A DNA stretch of 64,000 nt from Paulownia fortunei (Eukaryota; Streptophyta; Magnoliopsida; Lamiales; Paulowniaceae). The notes under the pieces are model-generated. The model saw only the letters and a list, made by a program, of their open reading frames with translations, was not told the DNA's origin and searched no databases. The stretch's first letter is position 1. Each line of letters starts with the position of its first letter. This document shows, piece by piece, positions 11,850 to 21,862 of this stretch. The translations under genes and the position numbers were made by a program. The stretch covers positions 10,168,001 through 10,232,000 of the forward strand of contig CM033121.1 of NCBI GenBank assembly GCA_019321725.1, given 5' to 3'.

Positions 11850-12470
11850 TCACAGAATGAGAGTCAAATTCATTTTGCGTTTTCGACTATTGTCTCTGTT
11901 GGACCAATTCACATGGGCCAAGGCTGGATTAGGTTCTGGCACATATGCTAGAAGTTGATCAATCAGCTGGTCAAGTGTCAGAGCATAAATGAGGATTCTT
12001 TTCGCAGACGGTGAAATAAATTTTTTTTTCATATCATGATCTACAAAAGATAGCAAACCATTATAAAAACCACTAACATTAAGAATACCTATAGGTTTTT
12101 GGTGAATGTTGAGTTGTGCCCAAGAGAGAACTTGGAATAATTCCTCAAGTGTACCAAAACTGCCAGGTAGAATGATGAATGCATCCGCATTATTTAACAT
12201 GTTAGGCATTTTATCCTAAATATGTGACACTTTTAGCTCATCTCTGATGGTCATACCTATGATATTTTGTATTGTTAAAGGTTTTGGGATAACTCCTAGA
12301 ACTTTGACTCCTCCTATATGATCAAAAATAGCAACATTCCCCATTAACCCCAAACTGCCTCCCCCACACACTAAATGAATTTTTCTTTTTGCTAAAGTTC
12401 TACCAAGGTTATTGGCTGCCCCTATAAACTCACCATTTTTTTTTCTGGATTAGATCCACAAAAGACACAA
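11850..12470 (-). pseudogene. Intronless LOG (cytokinin-activating) gene copy inside element E
   Basis: The minus strand reads almost the whole LOG protein: CICVFCGSNP at the start, then GEFIGAANNLGRTLAKRKIH, LVCGGGSLGLMG, VLGVIPK, ADAFIILPGSFGTLEELF, WAQLNIHQKPIGILNV, LLSFVDHDM, FISPSAKRI and AYVPEPNPALAHVNWS. LOG enzymes release active cytokinin bases from their nucleotides, and the hallmark is PGGxGTxxE. Here the second Gly is Ser, and VYGGGS is VCGGGS. A TAG stop lies at 12216-12218, and the frame breaks near 12440. Family genes normally have several introns and this copy has none, so it came through RNA. The downstream ORF (12209-11850, 119 codons) is still open. Same strand as the retroelement. 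Confidence 0.88.
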
Positions 12471-13541
12471 ATGCAGTTGAATTTGCGAATCGAATAAACT
12501 TCAATTTTTTTTCTTTTTGAAAGTAAGTTGTGCAAAAATAGAGTGAGTACGGTGCTCTTTATTGAGGTGTGAATAGGAAATGCATTTATTGCACGTCTTT
12601 TTCTTTTGTCAAAAAGGTTGAAAATAAAGACACAAAATTTAAAAATTACCTACTTACACATGAATGTACATGTAGTTGTGATTGTAGCTCACATCTTCCT
12701 CTAGTTTTACGTCTAATAACGACTTAAATACCCTCTATGGGTCGAGAATATGCTTCCTATCTAGTTTTCTTATAAACTGGCAAACAAGGTCTTTTAATGT
12801 CAGATTTCCAAGACTATAAAGCTTATATTCATTTCGAAAGTGATCCCATAAATAAAGAATTGCACGTTCTACTAATCTACATGATGCGTCTCAAGAGTCA
12901 ATATAATGTGATCTAAAGACTCCTTACTCAGTCCATCCATAATGAATTTAAGTTTATCTTATCGATTTTGAGAAACCATTCCTAAAGAACGATACTTTGT
13001 GTTGCAAGTTCATCTAGCATAATTGTGACAAACTTTCATTTTTTTCGCCCTTCATTTTTTTGAATATGTGCTTTTACCAAAACCAGGCATGTATCTAGTA
13101 AGCAAATCTGGAAACTCATGTAAAAATCACCTTCTCTTACCTTTGTTTCAATTATCCATCGTATGTCCTCTGGGATGCCCTTGTGCATAAGTATCCTTAA
13201 TCTTTCAATCCTAATTTTATAAATTTTTAAAATTGCATTTTTAGGAAAAAAAAAATCACTTCTTGAGAGTTAGAAGAATGTCACCCATTTTGAAAAGAAC
13301 AAGAAAAGAGAATGAGAAAAGTAGAAAAATTTTGTACAAAGATTTTAGTTATTTGAGAAACTGATAAGTCAAACTTTAATAGCCACGGAGTACCGTTATC
13401 CGCCACTTAACCAAAAAAAAAAAAAATAAAAGAAAGAAAGCCTTCAAAACAAATAAAGTCAGAGAAAATAAGTATATATATATATATACAACACTAACCA
13501 TAAGAAGGGTTAGAAAGAAAAAAAACTTCCTCTTGTGAAAA
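12471..13541 (-). other. Coding-like but unidentified stretch of element E
   Basis: Between the LOG copy and the integrase. Minus-strand readings give protein-like runs with a few stops, for example YKLYSLGNLTLKDLVCQF and RVFKSLLDVKLEEDV (about 12820-12660), and RILMHKGIPEDIRWIIETKV (about 13195-13130). I do not recognise them. Athila elements often carry an env-like ORF in this position, and a second captured host fragment is another possibility. A poly-A run at 13411-13426 and a (TA) run at 13473-13488 mark the right side. Confidence 0.4.
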
Positions 13542-14720
13542 TTAATTTTCTAGAAATAGTTTAACTATTTGTCCATTTACTTTGAATATGTTACCATTTC
13601 TAGGATTCTCAATGTCAATCGTCCCATAAGGATATATTTTTTTTACAACAAAAGGACCATTCCACCTTGATCTCAATTTCCAAGGAAACAAATACAATCG
13701 AGAATTATAAAGTAAAACCTTTTGACCAACCTCAAATATTTTTCTATCATGAAAATCTTTGATTCTTGCTTTATAAATTTTAAAGTTCTCATAAGCATCA
13801 TTTCTCAATTCTTTAACTTCATTGATTTGTAATTTGCACAATTTTAAAACTTCATCAAGGTTGAAGTTAAATATTTTAATTGTCCGATAAGCTTTATGTT
13901 GAAGTTCAACAGGTAAATGATAAGGTTTTCCATAAACTATCCTATAAGGATACATGCCTAACGATGTTTTGAAAACAGTTTTATATGCCCAAAGTGTATC
14001 GGTAAGTCTAAGAAACCAATTTTTATGGTTTGGGTTAACTGTCTTTTCCAAAATTTATTTTATCTCCCTATTTGCAAGTTCAACTTATCCATTTGTTTGA
14101 GGGTGATAAGGAGTAACAACTTTATGTATGATTCCATATTTTCTCATTAAAGTTTCAAAAACTTTGTTACAAAAATATTTTTTTCCATCACTGATAATAG
14201 ATCGAGGAATTCCAAATCGACTTAAAATATTTTCTTTCATAAAATTTATAACTATTTTGTGATCATTGTTTTGACAAGGAATTGCCTCAATCCATTTTGA
14301 AACATAATCTATGGCAACCAATATGTAAAAAAAAAAACAAATAATAATGGAAATGGTCCCATAAAATCAATACCCCAACAGTCAAAGATTTCAATCACTA
14401 GGATAGGGTCTAGGGGCATCATATTTTGCTTTGAAATGGACCCTAACTTTTGGCAATTTTCACAACTTTTTCAGAAAGTGTAAGTATTTTTTAAAAGAGT
14501 TGGCCAATAAAATCCACATTGCAAGATTTTTGAAGTGGTTTCTTTGCTGAAAAGTGACCACCACATACTTCTGAATGACAAAATTTAACAATATTACATA
14601 TCTTATTGTCAGGCACACATCGTTGAAAGATTTGATCAGGACAGTATTTGAACAGGTATGGATCATTCCAATAAAAGTTTTTCACCTCAGTCAAAACTTC
14701 TTTTTGTCTTGAGAGTTCCA
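13542..14720 (-). pseudogene. Athila-type integrase (broken)
   Basis: In order on the minus strand: a zinc-binding region (FCHSEVCGGHF, about 14590-14550), core D in [10 protein letters not shown] (near 14375-14345), second D in PRSIISDGKKYF (near 14195-14165), HPQTNG with the catalytic E in the next block (14100-14060), then a long C-terminal part to 13542. The ORF 14051-13542 is intact for 169 codons, including [13 protein letters not shown] and a chromodomain-less SRWNGPF end. In-frame TAA stops replace the Gln after QTNG and a codon in NREIK-x-ILE. The DDE residues themselves remain visible. Confidence 0.88.
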
Positions 14721-15165
14721 ATGCGATGACATCTTTCCTGTCACAAGAAAATTAACAATATCTTCATTAGAGAAAGTGTCATTAATGGGTGTGGTTTGAA
14801 ATGAGTCATCACAAACAAGTCTCGACAAATTATCAGCTATCACATTCTCTATGCCCTTCTTATCTTGAATCGTAATATTAAATTCTGGAGTAAGAGAATC
14901 CACCTAATCAGTCTAAGTTTGACATATATTTTTGACAAATGATATTTCAAAGTTGCATGGTCACTGAAAAAAACAACTGGTGAGCCAACAAGATAAGATA
15001 TAAATTTGTCCAATGCAAAAACTACAACAAGTAATTCTTTTTTAGTTGTTGAATAATTCAATTGAGCACTATTTAAAGTTTTACTTGCATAGTAAATAAC
15101 ATATGATTTCTTATATTTTCATTGTCCCAAGACAGCTCCAACGACATAGTCACTAGCATCACATA
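14691..15165 (-). pseudogene. RNase H domain of gypsy element E (broken)
   Basis: The minus strand reads MNYSTTKKELLVVVFALDKF (about 15061-15000), with the catalytic-type Glu in KKELL, then VFFSDHATLKYH with its Asp. A frame change leads to DSLTPEFNITIQDKKGIENV and ADNLSRL, the RNase H to integrase linker. This is the standard Ty3/gypsy order after RT. Confidence 0.85.
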
Positions 15166-15965
15166 TTATTTCAAAAGGTAAAGTCCAATTTGGAGGCTAC
15201 ATGATTGGAATAGTGTAAGCATGCTTTTAAGCTTAACAAAAGCATTTTCATAATTTTCAGTCCATTCAAAAATAGTGTCTTTTGTTATAAGATTACACAA
15301 AGGTTTAGATATTATACTAAAATCTTTGATAAATCTTCTATAAAAACCAACATGTCCTAAAAATGATCTTACCTCATTCATAGTCTTTGGTGTTGGTGAA
15401 TTGGTAATTAACTCAATTTTAGATTTGTCAACCTCAATACCTTTTGATAAAATAATATGTCCAAGAACAATACCAGTTGTTACCATGAAATGACATTTCT
15501 CCTAATTGAGCACAAGATTCTTTTCTTCACACCTAATCAAATTTTTTTTCTAAATTAGATAGACAATTATCAAATAAATTACCAAAAACAAAAAAAATCA
15601 TCTATGAAGACTTTAAGAAAATGTTCAATCATGTTACTAAAAATACTAAACATGCATCGTTGGAATGTAGCTGGTGCATTACATAATCCAAAATGCATCC
15701 TTCAATATGCAAAGGTAAAAACGACATGTAAAAGTTATTTTCTCTTGATCTTCAAGTGTAATTGCAATTTGATTATACCCAAAATATCTATCTAAAAAGC
15801 AAAAAAAATCATGTCCCACAACTCTTTTTAAGATTTGATCCATGAAAGGTAATGAAAAATGATCTTTTCTAGTAACTGAGTTGAGTTTCCTATAGTCAAT
15901 GCGCATTCACCAATTAGTAACAGTCCTAGTTAGAATTAATTCATCATTCTCATTTTTACTACAGT
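15166..15965 (-). pseudogene. Reverse transcriptase of gypsy element E (5' truncated)
   Basis: Starts abruptly inside RT, TRTVTNW-stop-MRIDYRKLNSVTRKDHF, directly at the truncated LTR. It continues LPFMDQILKRVVGHDFFCFL, GYNQIAI and the catalytic VFIDDF (near 15596-15613), then LGHIILSKGIEVDKSKIELI and PTPKTMNEVRSFLGHVGFYR (15486-15166). The TGA before MRIDYRK sits where relatives have an Arg codon. Several frameshifts exist, one of them shortly before this TGA. Gag, protease and the RT N-terminus are deleted. Confidence 0.9.
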
Positions 15966-15968
15966 AAC

Positions 15969-16905
15969 TCTAGATAATGCATTTCTATTATTACTAGAAA
16001 ACTTACATTATTAGAAAACTTACATACTAGAAAACTTAGCCTAAAGAAACCCTTTACCCCCCTCCCCCCCTCCTCTTACAAGCTTAATACATGGCATATT
16101 TATAGTACTTGGAGTATGCTAGAGGCCAAACAAATAATGGAGGAGTTAATCAAGTGGTATGTTAGTTGTCAACAGTTGGTAAGTTGTTACACCAAGTCCT
16201 CAAAATTCTTACCTACCCAATTGAATTGTATTTTTAGGTCAGATACAGTCAGATTTTGATAATAAGTAAAGAAAAAAAGTTGTCGATCTTTTGGTGTTGA
16301 TATATTATCATATATCATTTGTCAAATTTGGTTATCAGATGAGAAAGATATGGTCAAATTACCGAATCATATCCAAGAGTCGTCCTTTAACAGCAGCAAC
16401 ACATTGCAGCATATGTTTTTACTATTTTGATATATTTTCTTACCATCTTGTTTTCACCAAAATTGTTTATTTACCTCTTATGTATAACATATCCAAATAT
16501 TAACCTAAAATAAATTTGGACTTAAGAAATATGACCCAATTGGTTAAATAAGTCAATACTGGGCTGAACTCTGATATGAATTTTTTGTGATCTATTTTGT
16601 GCAACCAATTGGATGAATTTTCTACTATAATCAAGACTGAATTGGGTTGAGCTTCTAATAAAAAATTTGTAGTCCTATATTTTATCTTTCAAATGAAGTA
16701 AGATTCAAGTTTATAGGGCTTTTGATCATAGAGTTATGTGCAAAATACCAAAATTGCACAAGTCTAGAAATATGCTTCTTTTGATCTTTTTATATTCATT
16801 GATTCCCTAATATAAAATATTAACAAAACAATAATATTAACAATAATAAAGCAAAAAAAGTATAAATGAATTGATACAAAAATATGTCAAAATATGCACT
16901 TATCA
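15969..16905 (-). repeat. Truncated 5' LTR of gypsy element E
   Basis: Aligns with about 8850-9775 of the 3' LTR, from near AATGCATTTCTATTATTACT to the end GCACTTATCA. The part equivalent to 8141-8850, the primer site and all of gag are missing, and RT coding sequence touches the break. One deletion of several kilobases explains this. Confidence 0.85.
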
Positions 16906-16910
16906 GTAAC
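16906..16910. repeat. Target-site duplication GTAAC, right copy of element E
   Basis: Partner of ATAAC at 8136-8140. After it the pre-integrase reading of copia C resumes at once. Confidence 0.75.
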
Positions 16911-17960
16911 CTATATTTTGGATACAATTGTCTTGTATAATGAAACATTGCATACTAATTCATATGGTACAAAACACATGAAACAGAATGCTTAAGGATG
17001 TGGTAAGAAGTATGATTAGTCTTTTTCTTTACCAAAAAAATCCCTCAGAGAAGCATTAAAAATTATAGCTTACATTATTAACAAGGTTCCAATCAAAGCG
17101 GTAGCTAAAACTTCGTATAAACTATAGATATGCAAGAAGCCTTGTATTAGGCATTTGCATATTTAGGGTTGTCCAGCTAAGGTAAGGCCTTAAAAGCCAA
17201 ATGAAATGAAACTATACTCCAGATCTTTTAGTTGTTACTTTGTTGGGTACTCTAAATGTTTAAGGGATTACAAATTTTATAATCCCTTGACTAGGTTATT
17301 TTCAGATGGAAAATACAATTTCTCTTGAGAAAGTTGAGTTTGGAAAGGAGATAAGGTTAAAAACATTGTCTTTGAAAAGGAATTTATTTTTCTTTCTACT
17401 ATTGATATTGATAATTAATGGGCTTCCATTCCCAACATTGTTCAATATACAAAGAGCTCTCTCTTCAAAATAAAGAAAATATTTTTTTTAAAGAACAAAC
17501 TCAACAATCTCAAGAGAAAATACAATTAAGAAATCTACTTGAGAAAGAAGAATAATGATTCTGGTTATTATATCGTCTTTCTCCATGAACATGAGGTTGA
17601 CATAGGAGTGATGAAAAATGATTCAATCAACTTTCATCAAACCATTAAAGTTTTAGTTTTCAAAATTGGATTGATGTCATGAAAGATAAGATGAAATCCA
17701 TAAAAGACAATGATATTTGAGATCTCATCAAATTGCCTAAAGTGTGAAACACATTGATTGCAAATGAATATTTAAGACCAATAAGGATTAAAAAAAAAAT
17801 GTTGAGAGATATAAGGCACGTTAAGTCGTCAAAGATATCACTCAAAAGGAATGTGTTGATTATAAAGAGACTTTCCTTTCGTAATTGAAAGACTCTTTAG
17901 AATCATTTTGGCAGTTGTAGCTTATTTTGATTTGGAGTTGGCTTCTTGTCAACGGTATCA
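16911..17960 (+). pseudogene. Copia element C: integrase and start of RT (broken)
   Basis: Pre-integrase words YILDTIVLYNETLHTNSYGT, then the integrase C-terminal blocks EALKIIAYIINKVPIKAV, HLHIWGCPAKVRPYKPNE and VGYSKCLRDYKFYNPLTR. The N-terminal integrase core between them is missing. The RT start follows in broken frames: NWIDVMKDKMKSIKDND, then ECVDYKETF and IILAVVAYFDLELA. Many stops are present. Confidence 0.82.
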
Positions 17961-18870
17961 TAAATTTTTTCAAGTTATTATCTCATTTATGTTTAAGGTA
18001 AATAAAGTTGATAGTTGTATATACCATAGATTCAGTGGAAGATAATCCCATTGCTGAGGGAGACAAATTCAGTCTCATTCAATACCCCAAGAATGAGTTT
18101 AAAGTAAAAGAAATGCAAAAGATTCCTTATGTGTCAGCTGTAGGAAGTCTTATGTATGCTCAAGTATGTACGCATCCAGATATAGCGTGCAGAGTAGGAA
18201 TATTATGCAGATATTTATATAACCCTATAATGGATCATTGAGAAGCAGCCAAAAGGGCTATACGGTGTTTACAGAGAATAAAAGATTATATGCTCACTTA
18301 TCTAAAATAAGATCTTTAGGAGATCATTCGGTATTATGATTTTGATTTTACTAGATGCCTATACAATCAAATCCACTTTGGGCTATACTTAATTGCTAGC
18401 TGGAGGAGCTATTTCTAGGAAGAGTGCTAAGCAGTCACCCATAGCTCCTTCTACTATGGCAGTTGAATTTATAGCCTGTTACGAGGCATCTAATCATGGG
18501 ATATGGTTGAGAAACTTTGTCACTGGGCTGCGTGTTATTGATGGTATTGAAAAACCATTGAAGATATTTTATGATAATAAATTGGTTGTGTTGTATTCCA
18601 ATAACAACATAAGCTCCTTGAATTCAATGCATATAAACATCAAGTTTCTTGTTATTAAAGAAAGAATTCAGAGTTATCAAGTATCAATAGAATATATTCG
18701 GACAAACTCCATGATTGCGGATCCGCTCACCAAGGATTTACCACCCAAGGTGTTTCATGAGCACACTGCCCACAGGGTGTTGTATTCTTTGATGATGTGC
18801 ATTTCAGTGGGAGTTTACATTTTGATATTCTTTTGGTTTAGACATATTTCATGTTTGTTTTCTGCAAAAT
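17961..18870 (+). pseudogene. Copia element C: RT end and RNase H, catalytic core deleted
   Basis: After KFFQVIISFMFKVNKVDSCI the reading jumps to GDKFSLIQYPKNEFKVKEMQ and KIPYVSAVGSLMYAQ, so the block with the catalytic YVDD is absent. RNase H follows: an ORF at 18393-18872 (159 codons) with LLAGGAIS-like start, AVEFIACYEASNHGIWLRNF, FYDNKLVVLYSNNN, IKFLVIKERIQSYQVSIEYI and MIADPLTKDLPPKVFHEH. This end is the best kept part of the element. Confidence 0.88.
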
Positions 18871-19202
18871 AAAGAATATGGTTTATTTTGAGACTCATAA
18901 TCATTTGCGGTTTTGCATGATCTCATAAGGAATAAAGTAGGACTAGTTGGAAATAGGCATGTTTGAGATCACATTGTATGTAATTTCCATGCTACACATC
19001 CATACTCGATCTATGTCATTAAATATGTTAGTGTAGTGACCATTAATGGGTCTAGTTATGAATAAATGTAATGAAGGTAGCTTTGATCCCATGTTGACAT
19101 AGTAGATGGACCAAATTGTAATAAAGAAGATATTTCAAAGATAGATAGGATTTTGTGCACACTCAAGATTTTATAATATAATTATTTTCGATATCATATG
19201 TA

Positions 19203-19217
19203 GCCCAAGTGGGAGAT
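19203..19217 (+). promoter_or_regulatory. Polypurine tract of element C
   Basis: CCCAAGTGGGAGAT abuts the 3' LTR start TGTTGGG. AAGTGGGAGAT-TGTTGGG is the standard end of copia internal regions in plants. Confidence 0.8.
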
Positions 19218-19705
19218 TGTTGGGATTAATTTAATTTCTCAAAAGTAGGCTTACATATTTAAGTAACAATTATATTATAAGTCATCTAATTTAATAGAGT
19301 CAAATAAATAATTTATTAGTAAGACTCTATAAATATCTATTAGGTATGGACTTTACAATGTGTAGTAACCCAATACTAGTCAAATTAGGATTGATGGATT
19401 TCTATTTGACCTAGTATATAAGGAACATTATAGGGTTATGGTCCCCAAGTCAAATCAATCGTTTTGCTCTTCTCCTCTGTTCCCATCTTAGATAAAGAAC
19501 CCATGGGAGCACCTTAGGAGATTTGATTGTAAAAGACGCTAACCCGATAATAAGGATTTATATATGTATATGTCAATATGCATCAATACAGATTGTGGAT
19601 TAAGGTAGGCTTCCGATTTAAGTATTCAGTTTTTTTTCTTGATAATTTACATGATGATCCTAAATAATATAATTATATTAATTATATTTATATTAAAGTC
19701 TAACA
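19218..19705 (+). repeat. 3' LTR of copia element C
   Basis: 488 bp, TGTTGGGATT to AAAGTCTAACA, uninterrupted, with TATATAAG at 19415-19422. It provides the empty-site reference for the insertion of D in the 5' LTR. Differences from the 5' LTR are mainly transitions. Confidence 0.92.
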
Positions 19706-19710
19706 GTTTA
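19706..19710. repeat. Target-site duplication GTTTA, right copy of element C
   Basis: Identical to 2575-2579. Element A coding sequence resumes immediately after it. Confidence 0.88.
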
Positions 19711-19949
19711 ATCTAGTTCAAGAATTCTCCATTCGAAGAACATATATGGAGGCAGTATACCGAGTTTTGAAGAATTTAAAAAGTACTCTTGGTAGAGAAG
19801 ATTTCCTCAAGAGAATAGAAGAAAAATGTGTTGAAGCCTTCGCTGATGCTGATTAGGTTGGTTTACTAAGCGACAAACGATCAACTCCAGCCTACTTCTC
19901 ATTTATTTGGGAAAATCTAGTAATTTGGATGAGTTAAAAGCAAACGGTG
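19711..19949 (+). pseudogene. Copia element A: RT/RNase H continuation
   Basis: The reading resumes as NLVQEFSIRRTYMEAVYRVL, then KNLKSTLG, EAFADAD, SDKRSTPAYFSFIWENLVIW and KQT, matching the classic copia sequence from the RT end into RNase H. It is the continuation of 1864-2574. It breaks after KQT, where another insertion begins. Confidence 0.85.
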
Positions 19950-19953
19950 ATGG

Positions 19954-20847
19954 AAGGGATGGAAATGGATCCGAGTCAATTGGGTTCCCAACCTAGACTC
20001 GAACTGCTTAGGGTAGATCTTGGATAGCTAAATGAGACTTAGGCGGGTAGTAAATTTTATTTTTTCAACTTGGCAAGGTTCAAGGCGGGTAATATGTTTT
20101 AGTAGACATAACCCGTATAGTTTATATATTTATACACATTTTCTAGGATTTCATTCATTGCATTTTCCTCTCATTCTCTCTTTAGTCTTTACAGCCACCC
20201 ACTCAACCTTCACTCTTCTATCGACTTATTTGGCTCCTATCATCGGATCCTCCATTTCTCACCATAGTTATGTTGGGTTCTTAGAGTTTAAAGGTCTTAA
20301 GATCCAAGCGATTTGATGAGTTCAAGATACAGACTCAATCATCATGGTAGTCAAATCATCTGCGAGACATAAGAAACAATTGTAGAATATTTTGATTTTC
20401 TTCTCTCTTTACTACTCAAAAATACTGCTAAAGTTTTGTTATTATATATGAAAGCATTGGATTAGGTATTATTTTAGCTGGGATGTCATTGAGAGAGGGA
20501 TGAATCCCATGTTTAAATTGAATTATATTATTATTTGAACTCTGTTTGAATTGCATAGAGTAGGACTTTGAATATTTTCTTTTTTTCTCCATATTTCCTA
20601 TTTTTAGTCATGACTCTTAGGGAGCATACACTGCTCCATGTCAAAAGCAGTAACGATAATGTTGTTTTCTTAGGTTAGTCAGATAACTCTAACAACGGGT
20701 TGGACCTCTTGGGTTTGGGCTGGGTGTAGGGCGAGTTCGGGGCTATGTCGAGGTAGTTGGGGCAGGTCTTGAGTCCGCTTCAACTTTAGCGGGGCATGTC
20801 TTGTATTTGGTCAAACCCATCACGGATCCGCCCTATTGTCACCCCTA
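19954..20847. mobile_element. hAT-like non-autonomous element in copia A (tentative)
   Basis: Left end AAGGGATGGAAATGGATCCG and right end (reverse complement) TAGGGGTGACAATAGGGCGG have the hAT-type terminus TAGGGGTG-x-CAAT, with related GGATCCG subterminal words. No transposase is present. An ORF at 20032-20316 is not convincing. No clean 8-bp target duplication was found, and a further 230 bp separate the right end from the resumed copia sequence, so the exact insertion history is open. Confidence 0.5.
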
Positions 20848-21078
20848 AATGAGACCAAATGACTATGAAATTACGTCGATACTTCCACATATTATGGGTA
20901 ACGTAGGAGATATTTTTATTTTTTCCCTGGGGAATTTTGAGAATTAACATAGGAGATATTTTTATTTTTTCCCTGGGGAATTTTTAGAATTCTCACTGCT
21001 TAGCTTTTCAATTCGCCTCTCACCATCAAATGAAATATGAATAACCTGTCCTCCTCTCTTTATAACAAGGGGCGCTTC
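20848..21078. repeat. Spacer with a 46-bp tandem duplication
   Basis: Two adjacent copies, 20899-20944 and 20945-20990, of a TAACGTAGGAGATATTTTTA-type unit differ at only a few bases. The rest of this spacer shows nothing recognisable. It lies between the hAT-like piece and the resumed copia A coding sequence. Confidence 0.75.
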
Positions 21079-21262
21079 CGGTTGGTAAGAAGTAGTGCAA
21101 AGGCAGAACTCAACTCGATGGCACATGGAATTTGCGAGTTATTATAATTAAAATTATTGTTAGAAGAGTTAGAAGTAACAGTGAAACTACCAATAAAACT
21201 TTATTGTGATAACAAAGCTACTATTAATTTTACAATCCAGTACATCATGAACACCAAGTGAT
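21079..21262 (+). pseudogene. Copia element A: RNase H end
   Basis: Reads LVRSSAKAELNSMAHGICEL, LLEELEVTVKLPIKLYCDNK and ATINF, then a frame change to NPVHHEH, which is the C-terminal copia RNase H (catalytic Asp in YCDNK). It continues 19711-19949. It ends without LTR, so the 3' end of A is lost. Confidence 0.82.
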
Positions 21263-21377
21263 AAGCTAATTTTATATTAGCTAATCAAATATGTTTAGCT
21301 TAATACTTTGTTAGTTTAAAGAATGTTTTGTTAGATTTATTGGTGTTTTTGTCTTCTTTTGTAGGTTATCATCACAT

Positions 21378-21470
21378 ATGGCTTGGCACAAATTAAAGAC
21401 GGCCGGAGCTGCTAAAGGGGCCATAGGTTTGGCAGGAGTTGGGGCTGTAATTAGAGACCACAAAGCTAAT
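21378..21470 (+). pseudogene. LINE-type RNase H fragment
   Basis: Reads MAWHKLKTAGAAKGAIGLAG followed by VGAVIRDHKAN. This matches the plant non-LTR RNase H signature W-x-KLN-x-DGASKG-x-PG-x-AG-x-G-x-VIRDH-x-G, with the catalytic Asp changed to Ala. Only about 31 codons remain and nothing else of a LINE is visible nearby. Confidence 0.6.
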
Positions 21471-21499
21471 TAAAGGCAAACATAAAAAAGGAATCGATA

Positions 21500-21862
21500 A
21501 AGCACTCTCAATTTCTTCACATAAAATTGTTTTTTTACAAGTTTATATCTGCTTTTATAGACTGCAAACATCCTTTATTCTAGAATGAAAAATTAGATAA
21601 CTAACTTCCTAAAAGTAAGGAGAAACTAACTACTGAAATGATCTTCATCAGTCCTGCCTGAACTCCTCCTCAAGCTGGACTAAATAGATCAAACTATCCC
21701 AGCTCGCCTACGAGTTTCTTGAATGATTACTTGATGAGCCCTTTAGTTAGAAGACCCGCAGCCTGCTCAGTTGTTGGCACATATGTCATACAAATAACTC
21801 CATTTATCTTTTTTATCTTTTTCATGATGAAGTGTCTGTAAACCTCACATGTTTGGTGTTGT
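21500..21862 (-). pseudogene. Copia element F: RNase H end and LTR start (minus)
   Basis: Reads on the minus strand TKHVRFTD, then ICMTYVPTTEQAAGLLTKGL, SFKKLVGELG and FSPA-stop-GGV, the usual end of copia pol followed by a polypurine-like GAGGAGG and LTR-like DNA. It is the partner of 23330-23460, separated by an LTR insertion. Confidence 0.75.

Larger units (their letters stand above)
8141..16905 (-). mobile_element. Athila-type Ty3/gypsy retrotransposon E with a captured LOG copy
   Basis: Minus-strand element inserted in copia C. In its own 5' to 3' order: truncated 5' LTR (15969-16905), RT (15965-15166), RNase H (15165-14691), integrase (14690-13542), an unexplained 3' region holding a LOG-like pseudogene (12470-11850), polypurine tract (10151-10142) and 3' LTR (10141-8141). 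Gag, protease, the primer site and the first part of RT are missing by deletion. The integrase C-terminal block (ELQHKAY, then [20 protein letters not shown]) is typical of the Athila lineage. The element is dead. Confidence 0.88.
2580..19705 (+). mobile_element. Ty1/copia retrotransposon C, nested and defective
   Basis: Full-length insertion bounded by matching LTRs and a GTTTA target duplication. Order: 5' LTR (2580-5371, interrupted by D), primer-binding site, leader, gag and protease (about 7060-8135), gypsy insertion E (8141-16905), pre-integrase, integrase and RT/RNase H remains (16911-18870), polypurine tract, 3' LTR (19218-19705). Without the insertions it would be about 6.1 kb, a normal copia size. 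The coding parts carry many stops, and the catalytic centre of the RT is deleted, so it cannot move by itself. LTR differences are mostly C-to-T and G-to-A changes. Confidence 0.88.

Noticed and set aside
20032..20316. 94-codon ORF in the hAT-like insertion
   Set aside because: Composition is that of translated AT-rich DNA (many Phe, Leu, Ser, His), there is no motif, and it is inside a non-autonomous element.
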